Assembly: GCA_034620365.1 (NCBI GenBank) | Contig: JAQGEQ010000177.1 | Coordinates: 62,001 to 126,000 of the forward strand | Length of the DNA stretch: 64,000 nucleotides | Direction of reading: 5' to 3' | Source of the DNA: Pegea sp. RAD2-039 | Taxonomy: Eukaryota > Chordata > Thaliacea > Salpida > Salpidae | Part shown: positions 32,687 to 47,600 of the stretch, piece after piece | Numbering within the stretch: position 1 is the stretch's first letter | Layout: the number at the start of each line of letters is the position of its first letter | Made by a program: the position numbers and the translations under genes | The notes under the pieces: model-generated | Databases searched by the model: none | What the model saw: the letters and a program-made list of their open reading frames with translations, nothing else | What the model was told of the DNA's origin: nothing

Positions 32687-35600
32687 ATGTCCGCCAGAAC
32701 AAGAAAGAAGAAGCTCCGCTCTCAACCAGAGCAAGACTCCCCTAAAACAGGGGCTCCTCAAAACCTCGCGATGATTCCATTCGACAATTTCCATTTCCAT
32801 GACGACGACAAACACTGCAACGATTTTCAACGCGACGTCAAAATAAACGATGGACTTGATGACGTCATGTCTAGCTGTGTGATGTCATCAAGTTCGGGTG
32901 TAAGTACGGATGAGGGACTGAAGCCTTCTTCGATTAGCGTCTTCAGCGCGATGTCAACTCTACACGGTCTTAGCCACATTTTCGCTGTCCATCAGTCCAG
33001 GCTTCGATGCTTCTCGTGGGCGACCGCGTTTGCTGTTAGCTTCGCCTTGCTGCTTTATCAGGTGAGTTGCTAAATGCTTTCTGATTGGTTGATAAATGGT
33101 TGCTGACTGGTTATTAGATGGCTACTGATTGGTTGTTAGATGGTTGCTGATTAGTTGTTAGATGTTTACTGATTGGTTGTTAGATGGTTGCTGTTTGGTT
33201 GTCATATGGCTGCTGATTGGTTGTTAGATGGTTGCTGATTAGTTGTTAGATGTTTACTGATTGGTTGTTAGATGGCTACTGATTGGTTGATAAATGGTTA
33301 CTGACTGGTTATTAGATGGTTGCTCATTTGTTGATCAATGGTTGTTGATTGGTTGTTAGATGGTTACTGAATGGTTATTAGATGATTGCTGATTATTACT
33401 AAATGGTTGCTGATTGGTTGTTAGATGGTTGCTGATTGGTTAGTAGATGGTTGGTGATTGTTAGTAAATGGTTGCTGATTGGTTGATTGATAGTTGCTGA
33501 TTGGTTGTTAGATGGTTACTGATTGGATGTTAGATGGTTGCTGATTGGTTGATAGATGGTTACTGATTGGTTGTTAGATGATTGCTGATTATTACTAAAT
33601 GGTTGCTGATTGGTTGATTGATGTTTAATGATTAGTTGTTTGATGGTTTGTGATTGTTAGTAAATGGTAGCTGATTGGTTGATTAATGTTTGCTGATTGG
33701 TTGTTAAATGGTTGCTGATTGGTTAATAGATGGTTACTGACTTGTTGTTAAATGGTTGCTGATTGGATGTTAGATGGTTGCTGATTGGTTGATATACGGT
33801 TGCTGATTGGTTGTTAGATGGTTACTGATTGGTTGTTAGAGGGTTGCTGATTGGGTGTTGGATGGTTACTGATTGGTTGTTAGATGGTTGCTGATTGATT
33901 TTTAGATGATTGCTGATTGATTGTTAGATGGTTGCTAATTGGGTGTTAGATGGTTGCTGATTGGCTGATTAATGGTTGCTGATTGGTTGATAGATAGTTG
34001 CTGATTGATTGTTAGATGGTTGCTGATTGGGTGTTAGATGGTTGCTGATTGGTTGTTAGATGGTTGCTGATTGGTTGTCAGATGGTTTCTGATTGGTTTT
34101 TGATAGTTGCTGATTGATTTGCACATGGCTTGCAACTAGCTGATGATTGTTAATTAGATTTTTATTTATAATTTTGTTATGTTTTTAAAGTAGATAAAAA
34201 TTAATATTTATTTTTGAAAACTTTCTTAGATTATTGCAAAAAAACTAATGTAGTCAAGCAAGCAATTCATCGCTTATAAATTGATAAACGTTTTTTTCAG
34301 TTTGTTGGAATTGTTTTGATTTAAACCAAACTGTTAAAACTAATATTTTATTTATTAATAATTTGTTTATTAATAAATTTTTAATAAAAAATAATTCTAA
34401 AAGTTTTGATAAAGAATAAAATATTTAATTTAGTTCTAAAAAAAGCAATTAAATCTAAATGACTTTTTATTAAATTAATATTTCGAAAACCTGTTAACAG
34501 ACAAAAAAAAATATTTTTCTATTAAGTTAACATTTGTTCAACTAAATATTTACAAGCTGGCTTAAATGATGATAATTTTAACTTATTATGTGTATTAAAT
34601 TTTATCAAAATTCATTAAAAAAAATTAATGATTAGTTCTCAAAACGTTTAAATAAAATTGTTTAAATTATAAAAGTAAAATATTTTAATTTATTCCTAAA
34701 AAATTAATTACTTTGATTTTACTTCATGTAAAACTTGTAATTTATATGATTATGGTTACAAATTTCAAAATAATCAAAACTAAATTATGATTTCAATAAT
34801 TAGAAAATAATTTTATTGATTAAAAAAAAGAAATGTTATTTGAAGTTTGTATTTTTCATTTATAATAAATTAGTAATAAAATATTATTTTGTAATGATCA
34901 CAAATAATAGTAATGATTACGAATTCACAAATTGAGAGTTCTCTAATTATTCATCAGTTAATTGACTTCAATTCAAACTTTGTATTAATTGACATCAACA
35001 TTGAAAACGGTTTCAAATTTTGATTAAAAAAATTAAATATCTGAAATTATAACCTGATAATAAACAATATTTCTGATTCAAAATTACATTTTTTAAGTTA
35101 TTTAATAAAAAGTAAAAATATATTCCTCATTTTATTAACTTCTTTGTTTTTGGGTATTTTCGCACCTCATCTTTTAAATGGCAAAATAAACAATCATACT
35201 AGTTACAAATCTATTTACAAATATTATCAATAAATATCTGATTCTATTCACATATTATGAATAGAAATTGAAAGTTTAAATTGATAAGCCGACTACTTTC
35301 AATTTTCTTCAGAGTTCAAACCGGGTGTCGTATTATTTGACTTATCCTCACATCACAAGACTAGATGAAGTCAATGCCGGCAACCTTGATTTTCCTGCAG
35401 TCACTATTTGCAACTTAAATGAGTTCCAGTTCAATAAAATTACAAAAACCGATATGTACCATGCAGGTAAATATCATATAACTGACAAATTCATTTGTAC
35501 TTTTTTAATTATGGTGAATTAAACCGCTAAATTGTTTGAAACTTTTAGCATTTAACTAGAATACTATAATTTGATTTCATTATTAGAATTAGAAAGAATA

Positions 35601-38600
35601 ATTTAAACAAATTAGTAGACAAACTGAAGCTGAGGGTTTACAGTCGATTTATATTAAATCAAATCTTTTTTACAAATAATTTGTAAATAATCGTAAGATC
35701 AATAATAATAACGTAAGCTTGAAAATTATTTCTTTAATATCTGAAATAAATAAATTAAATAAACTTAGAAAATAAATAGATTAAATAAAATAATCTTAAA
35801 ATTGTCTAATAAATAAAAATTTTCATTAAGTAAAGCGATGTTAAAAAATAAATTAAAAACTTTATTAGTAGAATAATCGCTTTAATATATGAACTTTGTT
35901 ATGATGTCAATAAATTATTAAAAGAAGCTTAAGGTTAAAAACATATTAATTTGCAAATTTGTATGAGGTCTTTTGATGAAATTATTTTATGTTTGTTTAA
36001 CTTCTAAAACTTCGGTTTGAAAATATTTGGTCAGATAATAATCTAAATTAAGATTAAAAGTACTTCATTTCAAAATGTTTATTTAATGAAAAAGATTTTT
36101 ATTTAAAATTTTAGTAAATAATCTGTTTTTAATTAACTAATAATCAAAATAATGGAACGACAAAAACTTATATTTAGAAAAAAGTTTTTCCAAAAACGAC
36201 TTTTTGATGATAGCGATGAATTACAGGTGGACTTCTTGGATTTTTAGACGAAAATAATAAGTTGAAGCATCCTGGGTTTTTAGGATCAAAGAACGACTCA
36301 AGATCAAAAGATCTTTTAGCAAAAGTCACTGAGCTAGCCAACTTCAAGTTTGTTGATTTGATTTTTAAATAATTTTTATAATTTCTTATATTTCCTAAGC
36401 TTTTTAGTATTTCTTACGTAAAGGTTTCTGAAATTTAATTTATGTGTTACTAAATCGCCTTTGAAAAAGCTGATTACCCAACTGCGCTATCATATTTCAC
36501 GTAAATGGAAATTTTGGGGTTTCGAACAGTTGGCTTTAAACTATTTCCTGGTTCGAGAATGTGGGGTAAAAATATCCACATAAGATGATTAAAATATTTT
36601 TTAATGAAGTCTTTTTAAGAAAAATAATTATTTAAAAGATCAAATCAAGACTTCTAGTTTGTTCATTTCAACTTAAATACTTTTAGTGTTTTGTTTATTT
36701 TTAGAAACTTATTTTAGCAGTTCTCATTTCGAAATATTTTATTTGTGATTAAGTAACAATTATTCTAAGAAATTGAAAAGTTTCTCCAGTGTAAAAGATG
36801 ACTAGTCTCAGAATATTGAATAAAGTTAATAAACTATTTTAATATCCATAAAAATCTTTTTAATGAGAAAATCTGTTTCAATTTTTTTGAGATTAATAAA
36901 ATATTTAAACATTTTTTATTACTTTAAACTTTTTTTCATAATTTTTGACCTAATATTAATCTTTTGACTTTTCAGTTATCTTTAAAATGTCTTAAATTAA
37001 TCAAGCTGTTTGGTTAATCTTTTAATGTGATTTGAGTAAAATATATAATTTCTATATTTCATAAAAATTGATTTTTTAAACATAATATTTTCTGCATAAA
37101 CTTTATTTTTATTCAATTTTCGTATAAATTAAAATATAAAATTATTAACTATTTTACTGATAAATAAATCTAATATAAATTCAAACAAATTTATAAATTA
37201 CTTATAATATTCTTTCTTTAATGTTTCCAGTAAATCTTGATGAACATTTTTGTAACAATTTTGATTTTTATCAACTTTTAGAAATGAAGCAATTCCAAAA
37301 GACTTTAATATGAGAGAGTTTTACAACAGAACTGGTCATGACCTTAATCTAATGGTCCGCAGCTGCAAATATCGTGGACAGTCTTGTAAAGACGCTGATA
37401 ACGGTTGGAAAGAGGTAGAACAAGTTTATTTATGGCATCATTGATGTTGTCACTTTCGTTGTTGTTAAATTTGTTGTTTTTGAAATGTTCAACTAAAATG
37501 GCTTTTTAGACGTTTTGAAATATTTTGATTAATTTTGATAAAAATTTTATATAAAAAAAGTTCTAATTTTAGTTTTAATTGTCACAAGCAATCAGCAAAA
37601 ATTAAAAGTTTAATTTTGAATTATTATTATTTATCAACTGATGGATACGTTTTCTAATTTAAGTAATTTTGAAGTTGATTAAAAATATCTAAAACAAAAG
37701 TTATGCTTTAAACTTACTAGTTCTTTACTGACAGCAAGCGGTGAAAATAACAGCTTTCATATTTTTTCATTTCTTTGTAAAAATTGCAGCAAAATAAGAA
37801 ACACTCATTTTAGACGTTTCTGGTGAAATATTAAAATCTTGAAATAAAAAAAACTAAATTAATGAACTAATTAAATAAGTTTTAAAAGAATTAAAATTTT
37901 ATAAAAGTTGTTTGAAAGAATTTATATAATTAACAGAAAAGTTTAAATTTTATAAGTTTTTATTATAAATCGCCTTCCTAATATTTTATTATGTTAATTA
38001 AATGATTTAATTATTTATCTTAACTTGGAATATAGTTTTAGTGTAAATATTCTGAAGTTCAAATTTTTATTTAATTATTGAACTTTAAGTTAATCAAATA
38101 CAAATTAAATTAGTTAATAAAATAAGTTAATAAAAATACCTTTACCTCTTTTTTTGGTTAACATAAAATTTTCAAAAATCGTTGAACTAAATAAGCAAAA
38201 TTTATAAATACAATTTTATAAGTCTTACTCTACGATTATTCCTAATCTTGTAAGATTCGAACTTTCAGTATGAAAGAACTTTTGAAAATTTAGAATGTCA
38301 GGTATTTCATTACCCATCAAATAATTTGATGATTTTAAAACTTTTAAAGTTATGAAAAACTGTTCAATGTTTTTAAAACATGATTTTAAATAATTCTATC
38401 AAACTTGCTTTACTTGTAGGAGAATTCTTAACAATTTTTGTATTTGATATCTATGACATTAATGAAATCTTCTTCTTCCTGTCTTGCTCTGAGTCTTTTA
38501 AACATTCTAAGCTCCCTAATATACTTAAGGTCAAGTAGCCTTAGATATCCTTTGAGGTTCTTACAAATTGTATGAACCCTTTTTAACTGGTTTGAACTGC

Positions 38601-41600
38601 TTGAAAAACTATCTGGTCCCTTTAAATCATTCTGGGGTCCCAGAAAATAGGTTTAGGCTTTTTAACTTGATCTGAATTGCTTGATGAGTCTTTGAAGATA
38701 GTTTAAGATGATGAACTTATTTCAAAATTACTTTGAGCTTTTCAAAAACCTAAATAATTAATTAGTGACAAAATCAATGTTCGAATTAACAGATCAATTT
38801 TTGCTTCAGTTTTTGTAAAGATATTTTTTGAGAGCTTAAAGTTGATTGTAAATCTTTCAATTTGTTTTACGGTTTTCTCAGTTTAGAATATTTAAAAAAA
38901 TATTTATTAATTGAATAAAATTCAGAGTTTTGAAGAACTTTCGGTAAGAAAGTGACAAATTACTTTAATATTAAAAATTGTAAAATAAGCAATTATTCTA
39001 TAAATTTTTAGTTTCTTAATTTTGAAATGATCTTTGAAAGTTAAGTTATTTTCAACTTAATGGCAGATGAGTTTATTTAACTGCTGCTGAAAATTAGAAA
39101 TTTTGACTAAAATGTAAAAAGAATCCTTTCGCTAGAGGCCGCCGTTTGTCTTAAATTTTTAGTTATAATAAATCTTGATTTTCATGTATTTTTTATTAAA
39201 TCTTTTAAAAATAGAATTAGATTTAAATTAACTAATAGTCAACAAGATTGGTTTAAAAAATATTTAGCTTTATTAAAATTTTTTATTTGAATAAGTTTTA
39301 ACATTTTTTAGGGAAAAGTTTTGACATTTTCTGTATCATTAAAAAAGTAGAAAATAAAATTCATTCCGAAATAATTATAATTCAAATTAATTTTTTTTTA
39401 TAATTTCATTCAAAATGTTCTTAAGCCATAAAACTCTCGTCCAGTAAAAATCCGTTGTTTTTATTAATTGTATAAAAAGTTTATCCTCTGTGAAAAGGTT
39501 TTGTTTTCTTCTGGTAGTTTGTTGATTGATTCTAGAAAGGCTTCTAAATATGCCTGAAAAATTGTTGGAAAAAACATTATTAATGTCTATAGAAGAGAAA
39601 ATGAACAAGTCATTAGTTCTCTTATCCATCTTTCTACTTCTTACAATTAAATATTTATGAGATCTTTTTGATGTCTCCAACTACAATTTTAAATTTATTA
39701 TTAATTTTTCTGATAAAACTTTTATAATTTAAATTGTTTAATTTTTTTTTGATTTAATTTATTTAGAATCTTTTTTTTGTAACTTTATACATTTTATTGC
39801 AAAAGTTTTATCTTTGTTTTGTTAAATTCAATTAGTTGACAAAATTCAACTTAACATTTTTGTTTTTTTTTATATAATTTACAATTTAGTTTAAAAAAAA
39901 ACATTTTAGAAGTTTATAAATGAAATAAAATATAAAAATAAAAGATTAATTTGAATACTTTTAACTTGAAGAAATTAATGAAATAAAAAACTATTTTATG
40001 AAACAATTTATTATTTCTTAACAACATTATATTGTATAAATATTTTTTTCTACAAAATTCATATATTCATTAAGTAATAAGAACATTTTTCAAGTTCATT
40101 GATTTCTTTATCTTTTTTTCCTTTGGAGGGTTTAAAAAAAAACTTTTTCAATTTTGATCGATAGATTTCAAATTCACATATTAAATCATTTCTATATATT
40201 TGAAAATCATCTTTGCGTCTTCAAATTTTACATCAATCAACATTTTACAGTAAAATTATTTATTTTCAATCTAAATACAAATAATAAAGTTTGGCTAAAA
40301 CATTTTGCAATATTTAAAGTTTTTTAATCTATTTAAAAAAATACAAAATCTATTTTGATTAAATTCTTTTATTTATTTTATTTTCAAAGTGAAAATGTTT
40401 ATTAATTTTATAACTTATATTTTCAATAACTCAATTAGTCTACACATTTTTTTAAAGAAATTAATTTTTTTGAGTAGCTAGAAAAACGTTCAATAAAATA
40501 ATTCTAAAATCAGAATAATGTTTAAACCAAAATATTTGTGTTTACAAATTGCTAATGAATAGTAAAAACAACAGTTTAAAGTTAAAAAAAACCTAAAAAA
40601 TAATACAATTTTTAGAGAAAGTTATTAGCCAACTGAATATACATTAAAAATTATGTATAAAAATCATGTTTAGTAGAAATAAAAGATTTTTTAACAAATA
40701 GTTCACGATGCATGTAATTTTAACACGAAAATCAGAATTACTAAAAGTTAGGGTATTTTAGGAAATTTATGTTTTAACATGAAAATTGTTTAAATATGAA
40801 ATAGTGAAGATAAATAAGACATCTAATACATTTAAATATAACTATCAATGCAAGTTGAATTTTACTATTTTGAAATTATTGAAAAAATCAAATTACACAA
40901 GTCTATAATTTTCTTGCAATTTAAGAAATAATTTGAAGTTTTACATATTTAAAAACAAATTAGATATTTTTAAAACCCGTTAAAGGGTCTTAAAAGGATT
41001 TTTTACATATTAAAGAAGAAATGTTTTAACTAATTCAGCTAAAACTGCCTTAATTACTTCTAACCATTTAGCTAAGTATCTTGTGTATCTCTTTTGCAAA
41101 CAATAAATTAAACAATTTGTAAAAATAGAATTTAGTTTCAAATTAACCTGTAAACGTTGGTGAGCGCTATACAATTTCAAAATTTGTAAAAATATCTAAA
41201 AAGTTGCAGTTTTTACCGCAAACTGCTTTTCAAAGTCCAAAAGATCTCGTTAAAATGCGACTTGATGAGGTATCAAAAAGAAAAAAGCTAAAACTAAGTG
41301 AGAAAGAAAATTTGGATCGATACAACACTAGGACAAAATCAGCTGTGCTCCTCTACAAGCGAACAGTTGCTGTTTTTTAGCCTTTCATTTGTTTATAAGA
41401 TTTTCTAGCTTAAACAGAAAAGTTTTATGATTTCTTAGAAAAGTTTTTGAAATATTTTGAAAATAATAGAAAGTAATGAACAAAGTTCAGATTATTAAGA
41501 AGATCTTTTGAAATGAGTCGCCAGAAAATTATAGCTCGAAACGAAATGGCTTCTAATGAAAATGGCTTCAGAAAAAGTTATTATAAAATTGAAGAACGGA

Positions 41601-44600
41601 GTGATGAGAATTCCGAAGCAGTTTGCTGGAAGCAGTGTTCTTGTGAACTTAGATTACCTAGAAACGGCTGTGACGTTTTAATACCTGGAAATGCAACTGA
41701 TTCATATGTTTCTTCTACTGATTACGTCACTCAGGTATGATGTCATTCATAAATTAGATTTTCTTTTAACTAGATTAAAATTTGTAGTTTGTTCAAGTTT
41801 CCGAATAAAAGAAAATGTTATTTAAATTTTTATCGATTAGAAAGTAGTATTTTTTGAATGATGAATTTTGAATAATTTATTCTAATTGTGGCTAATAGGA
41901 AGAACCAAAACCTTCTTCTGTTTCTTATTTTGCTGCAAATACAACTTTTCATGGAATCAGTCACATAGGGGCTCCAGAAACATCTTTTTTTAGAAGAACT
42001 ATTTGGGCTTTGGTCTTCATCATTTCTTTTGGATTTCTCTGTTATCATGTAGGTGATGAACAATTTAGTGTTTCCAAACTAACTTTTGCCAAATTTCAAA
42101 AAGTCCATTAGTTGATTGAATGAAAATTTTCTGAAAATATTAAATAGATAGAACAAAAAAAATCAATATTTAGTGCAATAAGTGATATTTAAAAATTTGA
42201 ATCTTTTTGTTTTAATTGAGACTCTAGAAAGTTTAAAAACATTTTGAGTCAATTCTAATCGATAAATTTTTATAAACAATAGTAAGTTTTTCAACGATTC
42301 AAATTTTGTAACTATACACCTGAAATACTTAAAATATCAAGTTAGAAATATTTTGGCATCAAAATACTAAATTAAATTGAACAATTTTAGATAAAAAAGT
42401 TCACCAAAAAGAAAATATTTCGAAAACATTTTTATATGCAAATAGCTTTTCAACGATAGTTACTTAGCAAGTCACAAAACCTTTGTTACTTACCTTAAAA
42501 ATATCCTAAATCAAATTTTTTGAATTTAATCAAATTGCTTACAATTTTTTTACTGTTTCTATCATATTTAGGCGCAAGACCGTTATCGGTATTATATGTC
42601 GTCACCACATGTCACTAAGTTAGATGAGCTAGATACAACCGAGCTCGACTTTCCAGCTGTCACTATTTGCAATATTAACCGATTTCGATTCAGTCAAATC
42701 GATACAGACGACTATTTCCATTTTGGAGTCAAATTTCTAAATGTTTTAGAAAGTGATTATAGTTTAAATCAAAATATGTGAGTTTTTATATTCGAGTCTA
42801 GTCTTTCTTAGATTATTTAAAAAAAATTAAATTTGTTGTGATTTATATTAGAAAAATAAGTAAAGTTTTATAAGATTTAAATTGTAAATAGTTAGAAACT
42901 ACAAGTTTAGACTTTAATAATTATTTAAATTATTGTTAATAAATTAAATTATTTATTTCAATTTTGTTTAAATTATTGAAATGAAAACAAAATTAAATTT
43001 TAAAAATTAATAATTTAAACTTCTAAAAGCTTTTTAATATCTGTATTTAAAATTTAGGGAATTTTAATTAAAAAAACAAATCATTTGTACTCAATAATTG
43101 AATTTTATTTTAATTTTTAATTCGACTTTTATCAAAACATAATCAAATATATGTTATAAAATTTCTATTTACAAATGTCATTTTAAATCATTATCACTTC
43201 CATTTAAAAATTAGAATTTGACTGAAATTTTTCTGACTTGAAAACTTATATAAAAATCCAATACTGGCTTCAACGGTGTTTTGTTTAAAGACATGAATCA
43301 TATCTCTTCCAAATGTTATTCTATTTTTTTCCAAAACTTTAACAATCTAGAAAATTTTATTTATTCAAACTTAAAGTTTATGCTCTCTTTCAATAGTTTG
43401 AAATATTAGCTTTTATTATAAATTAAATTATGTTAAAAAGCTTTTAAACGTTTTTACGTTAACTAATAATTAATAACTATTAACGTTATTTGACAATTAG
43501 CTTAAAAAAACAAAATCAATATTTATTATTCGAAATATTTAATACAACTTACTAATAAAGTTTTGTTGAATAAAGATATAATTTCAAACAGCTTAATGAA
43601 AATGAAATATCATATTAGGGAGATACCCTCAATTTTTCTTATTTTCTTACTTCTACGCCATTAATTGATATTTTAATTAAAACTTCATTTTAAAGTGTAA
43701 GTTCTCATTTACTTTTTTTTCTATTTTTAACTTTCAATTTAAAAACTTCAACCGCAAAAACTTTTTAATCAAACCAAATGAAATAAGATATTAAATTTAT
43801 ATTCTAGAAGTTGTGAGCTCGAAAAAGAGATTTTAAAAATAAATTGATGATTTTTTACAAAGATATTAAAATGCTACTTTCAGTAAGTAAACAAGAATTT
43901 TTAGATAAAACTTACGATTCTAAAACTCTTTTTGTTTTCATTTATAATCTTGTTAGTTTTCCAAAGTATTCCACAAATAAAGTTATTTGACTAAACCCAC
44001 CAAAAAATGTCATGTTCTGATTTATTTTCTGACAACTTTATTGCTTTGTCATTTATGGTTGCTGCTAGAAATTTTCTTATATTAAAATTCATATTTCTTA
44101 GTTTTCTAATTTAAAACAACCTTAGTAACTAACAAATATCTAGAAAGTCTGTCAATTTTTTTCAAAACTATTATTCTTGCAATGTAAATGTCATATAAAC
44201 TATATACTACTGGGTAGTGTTAGAAAGAAAATTTCAAATATTTTTTAGTAAATCTTTTTTGTACAAGCCTCTTATCAGTATTTATTAAATAAGTAGATTA
44301 TTTTAGTCAATAGGATTTTAGATCAACTGTTTAAGAAATTAAAAAAATATATCTTCCAAGTATTTTTCAAACTTAGGTTAGATGCAACTTTGCATTAGTA
44401 AACTTTTTTAGGTTATTTTAAATTTTTTATGAAAAATTATAGGTCGGGTTTCTAACCATAAAACTGAATTTAAAGATGCAGCAAGTATTTAAATATATTT
44501 TTCTGAGGGTTAGTTTTTCTTGATAAGTACACCAATAAGTTCAATAATGTGATTTTATAGATGATAAATAAGTTTTTAAATAAATTTAAACAAATAGTTA

Positions 44601-47600
44601 TCAAAATCTTAATTATTTTTTAGATATGGAATAATCAGTAATTCATTATTCGAAGTGATAAAAAACCGAACTGAACCAATTGTCAGTCAACGAAATGATT
44701 ACAAACCCTTTCGTCAAAAAGCCGATTTATTTGACTTCTATAACAGAACAGGGCATTTGATCACTGATATAATCAAAAGTTGTCGATATCAGAAGTTAAA
44801 TTGCATTGGCTCAAATTGGAAAAAATATTGGATTGTGGTTTGTGAGAAATCCACTTAAAACCGGCCTTTTTACGATCACTTTTTTAATTCGATGTGACAT
44901 CAAAAAACGAACGCAAAATTGAATTGCGTTGTAATCGTAAAAGCCATTTTAGTTGATAGTTACTGTTGCTAATGATAACATGCGTTGTGTACAAGTTCTG
45001 TTGGTGTTGCTATTGCATTTTCAGACTTTTATTCTACTTGAATAATTTTTTAGGTGTATACACGTTATGGAAAATGTTATACATTTAATAATATCGGTCC
45101 CAAATTTTTGAAAACTACAAAAGGAGGTATCGATAACGGACTTGAACTAGTTTTAGACTCACAACAAGATGAATATATGCCCGTCTGGAATGAAACCGGT
45201 TTGAGATGTTTTTTGACATTTTAATATCTGAAAAGATGTAGAAAAAATAATGATAATTTGCTGTAGCGTAAAATGTTCTAATCAGATATGAAAACAGAAA
45301 AAAATATTTATAAAATAAATACTTTACTGGAAAATTAATTTCAAGCATATTATGAGATTTAATTTATGATAATTTTTAAATATTCTGTAAATGCAGCTTT
45401 CATAAATATTTATATCAAATGTAATTCTTATCACAATTAGAAATTTATAAGATGTGAAAAAAACTTTTCGAAATAATAATTTCTGTTTTTTGATTTAAAA
45501 CATGGTTTTACATGCAATGTTTCATTTGATTTACAAAAATAATATTTTTATATATTTGTTACTAAAAAATGAATTTTTAGATGAGATTTCACTTGAAGCC
45601 GGGTTTAAAGTTCAAATACACACTCAAGCCGAACCAGCTTTCATCCACGAGCTAGGGTTTGGAATTTCTCCTGGATTTCAGACACTAGTAGCCACACAAG
45701 AACAAAGAGTAAAATTCAAAATAATTTCAAATGAAAATAAAACTTTTAAGCTTAAAGAAAATTTTTTGTTTTACATTTCAAAAATATGTTTCTGAAATAA
45801 TTTGTGATTATAAAGCAAAACAGAAGGTATAATATATAATAAGTTGATAGAAAACTAATTAATGATGAGATAGTAGTAACAAAACATTTAATTAAATTAT
45901 ATGTTTCCATATGTCTAAAAAAAGAAGCTATTGATACACACAACATTAACCAGTTACTATATCTTGAAAAATATTATATAAAAAGTCTTAGAAAATAGCA
46001 AAATTTAACTAAAATATTTTCTATTTAATTAAATGATGAATCATTTTCGTAAAAACTTTTTTTCCTCAGATTACATTTCTACCCAAGCCTTGGGGTAAAT
46101 GTAGGGACAATGTAAAAAAAGATGAAAAAATTTTTATGGATACTTACAGTATTTCTGGCTGTAGAATTGCTTGCGAAACAAAAGAAGTTTTTAAAGAATG
46201 CAACTGTATAATGGTTCATATGCCAAATAAAGGCAAACAATTTTAAAGACTACTTATTGCTTATCTTTATTTAAATCTTTTTATATAGAAGGCAAAAAAC
46301 AATTTTGTACTGCTGAAGAATATAAAGTTTGTGCCGATATTAAATTAGATAATCTAACATCTGGGAACTCTAGCGAATGTACATGTGAAACTCCTTGTGA
46401 AGTCATCAGGTAATTTATCATCATACATCCTCATTTGCAAATAAACTATTCTTCCTTAGTCGGAGTATTTTAGCTCCAAAGTCAAGATTTTTTTAAATAA
46501 ACAATTTCTGGTCAATTATATTGATATTTTATATATCAGGATAAAGTAAACATCATTTAAATAATTATATCTCATTTTTAATAATTGGATTAAACAATCA
46601 TAAAATATCTCAACTGATTATTTATATATTTCATTTATCTGCTTAAATTACTACAAATCACAAAAATTATTTTTATATAACATTATCATTCGATCAATTA
46701 ATGATGTAACAAGTGTATTTCTAAACTGTTCAAAATTCAATTTGAAATGATTTAGTTTCCAAATTAAAATTTACACATTATCTAAATCAGTTTTATTATT
46801 TTTTATAAATTCCAATGTGAGCTAAAACATTGTAGATTAGAAATTATAGAAGCTTCCAACTTATAAATTGCAGCACAGACACTCTCCTATCGATTTCGCT
46901 TAAGAATTTCGTCTGTTCAGAGTTGTTAACCAAAAAAAAGTTACAGCTAACACACAAAATAGTTTAATCAAAAACCCGAATTAAAACAAATCCAATTGAA
47001 AAGTGAAAAGTATATTTCAAAGTTATTCAAATATATCTAAATCTTTCAAGTATTTAAGTAAGATTGAACATGATGAGAACTAATGAAAGGTGTACATTAC
47101 AGTTTTAAAGACAATCCATCTATATGTAAAATGTCACGTGGTAAGTCGGTAATTATTTTAGCGTTTTCTCCGGAACAAACTGTCTGACGATGGCTTCAAA
47201 GTTTTAGCGTTTTGTCGGCACAAAACTCATAAATTATTCAGAGAACTAAAACTGGATGTTTTCTTTTAAAGGAGTTCTTACGCTTCTTACAGTTTGACAT
47301 AAAGATAAGGTTAATGTGCATTCATTTCATTTTTAACAAGCTCTTAGACTTTTCATAAGTGGCTGATGAGAATATTTTCGCTTATAGCTTCATCAGCAAA
47401 TTATAATTTTGAAAAATAGACAGGCTAAAAATTGATTAGAGTTTTCTAGTTCCCAAATGAGGTAGCTTCTAATTGTAATTTATATTGGGCACAAACTCAA
47501 AAACATTTTCAATGAATCATTCGTGGCAAGATATTTTTAGCTGAATGACAACAATAACAATTTTAGTCATTTTTTATGTGATTGAAAACTTTATTTTTGT

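Noticed and set aside
36440-36560. tRNA-like A box (TAGCGCAGTTGG on the minus strand) and B-box-like GTTCGAAACC in an ASIC intron
   Set aside because: The boxes are in the wrong order for a tRNA or SINE head and no cloverleaf can be drawn.
32687-37414. Independent second ASIC gene, complete in itself
   Set aside because: No pore or C-terminal exons were found between 37415 and 41512; the phase match to 45054 favours alternative first cassettes. A truncated pseudogene remains possible but every exon is intact.
47362-47397. Hairpin in an ASIC intron
   Set aside because: Arms are only 8 bp with a long loop; no miRNA-like precursor structure.
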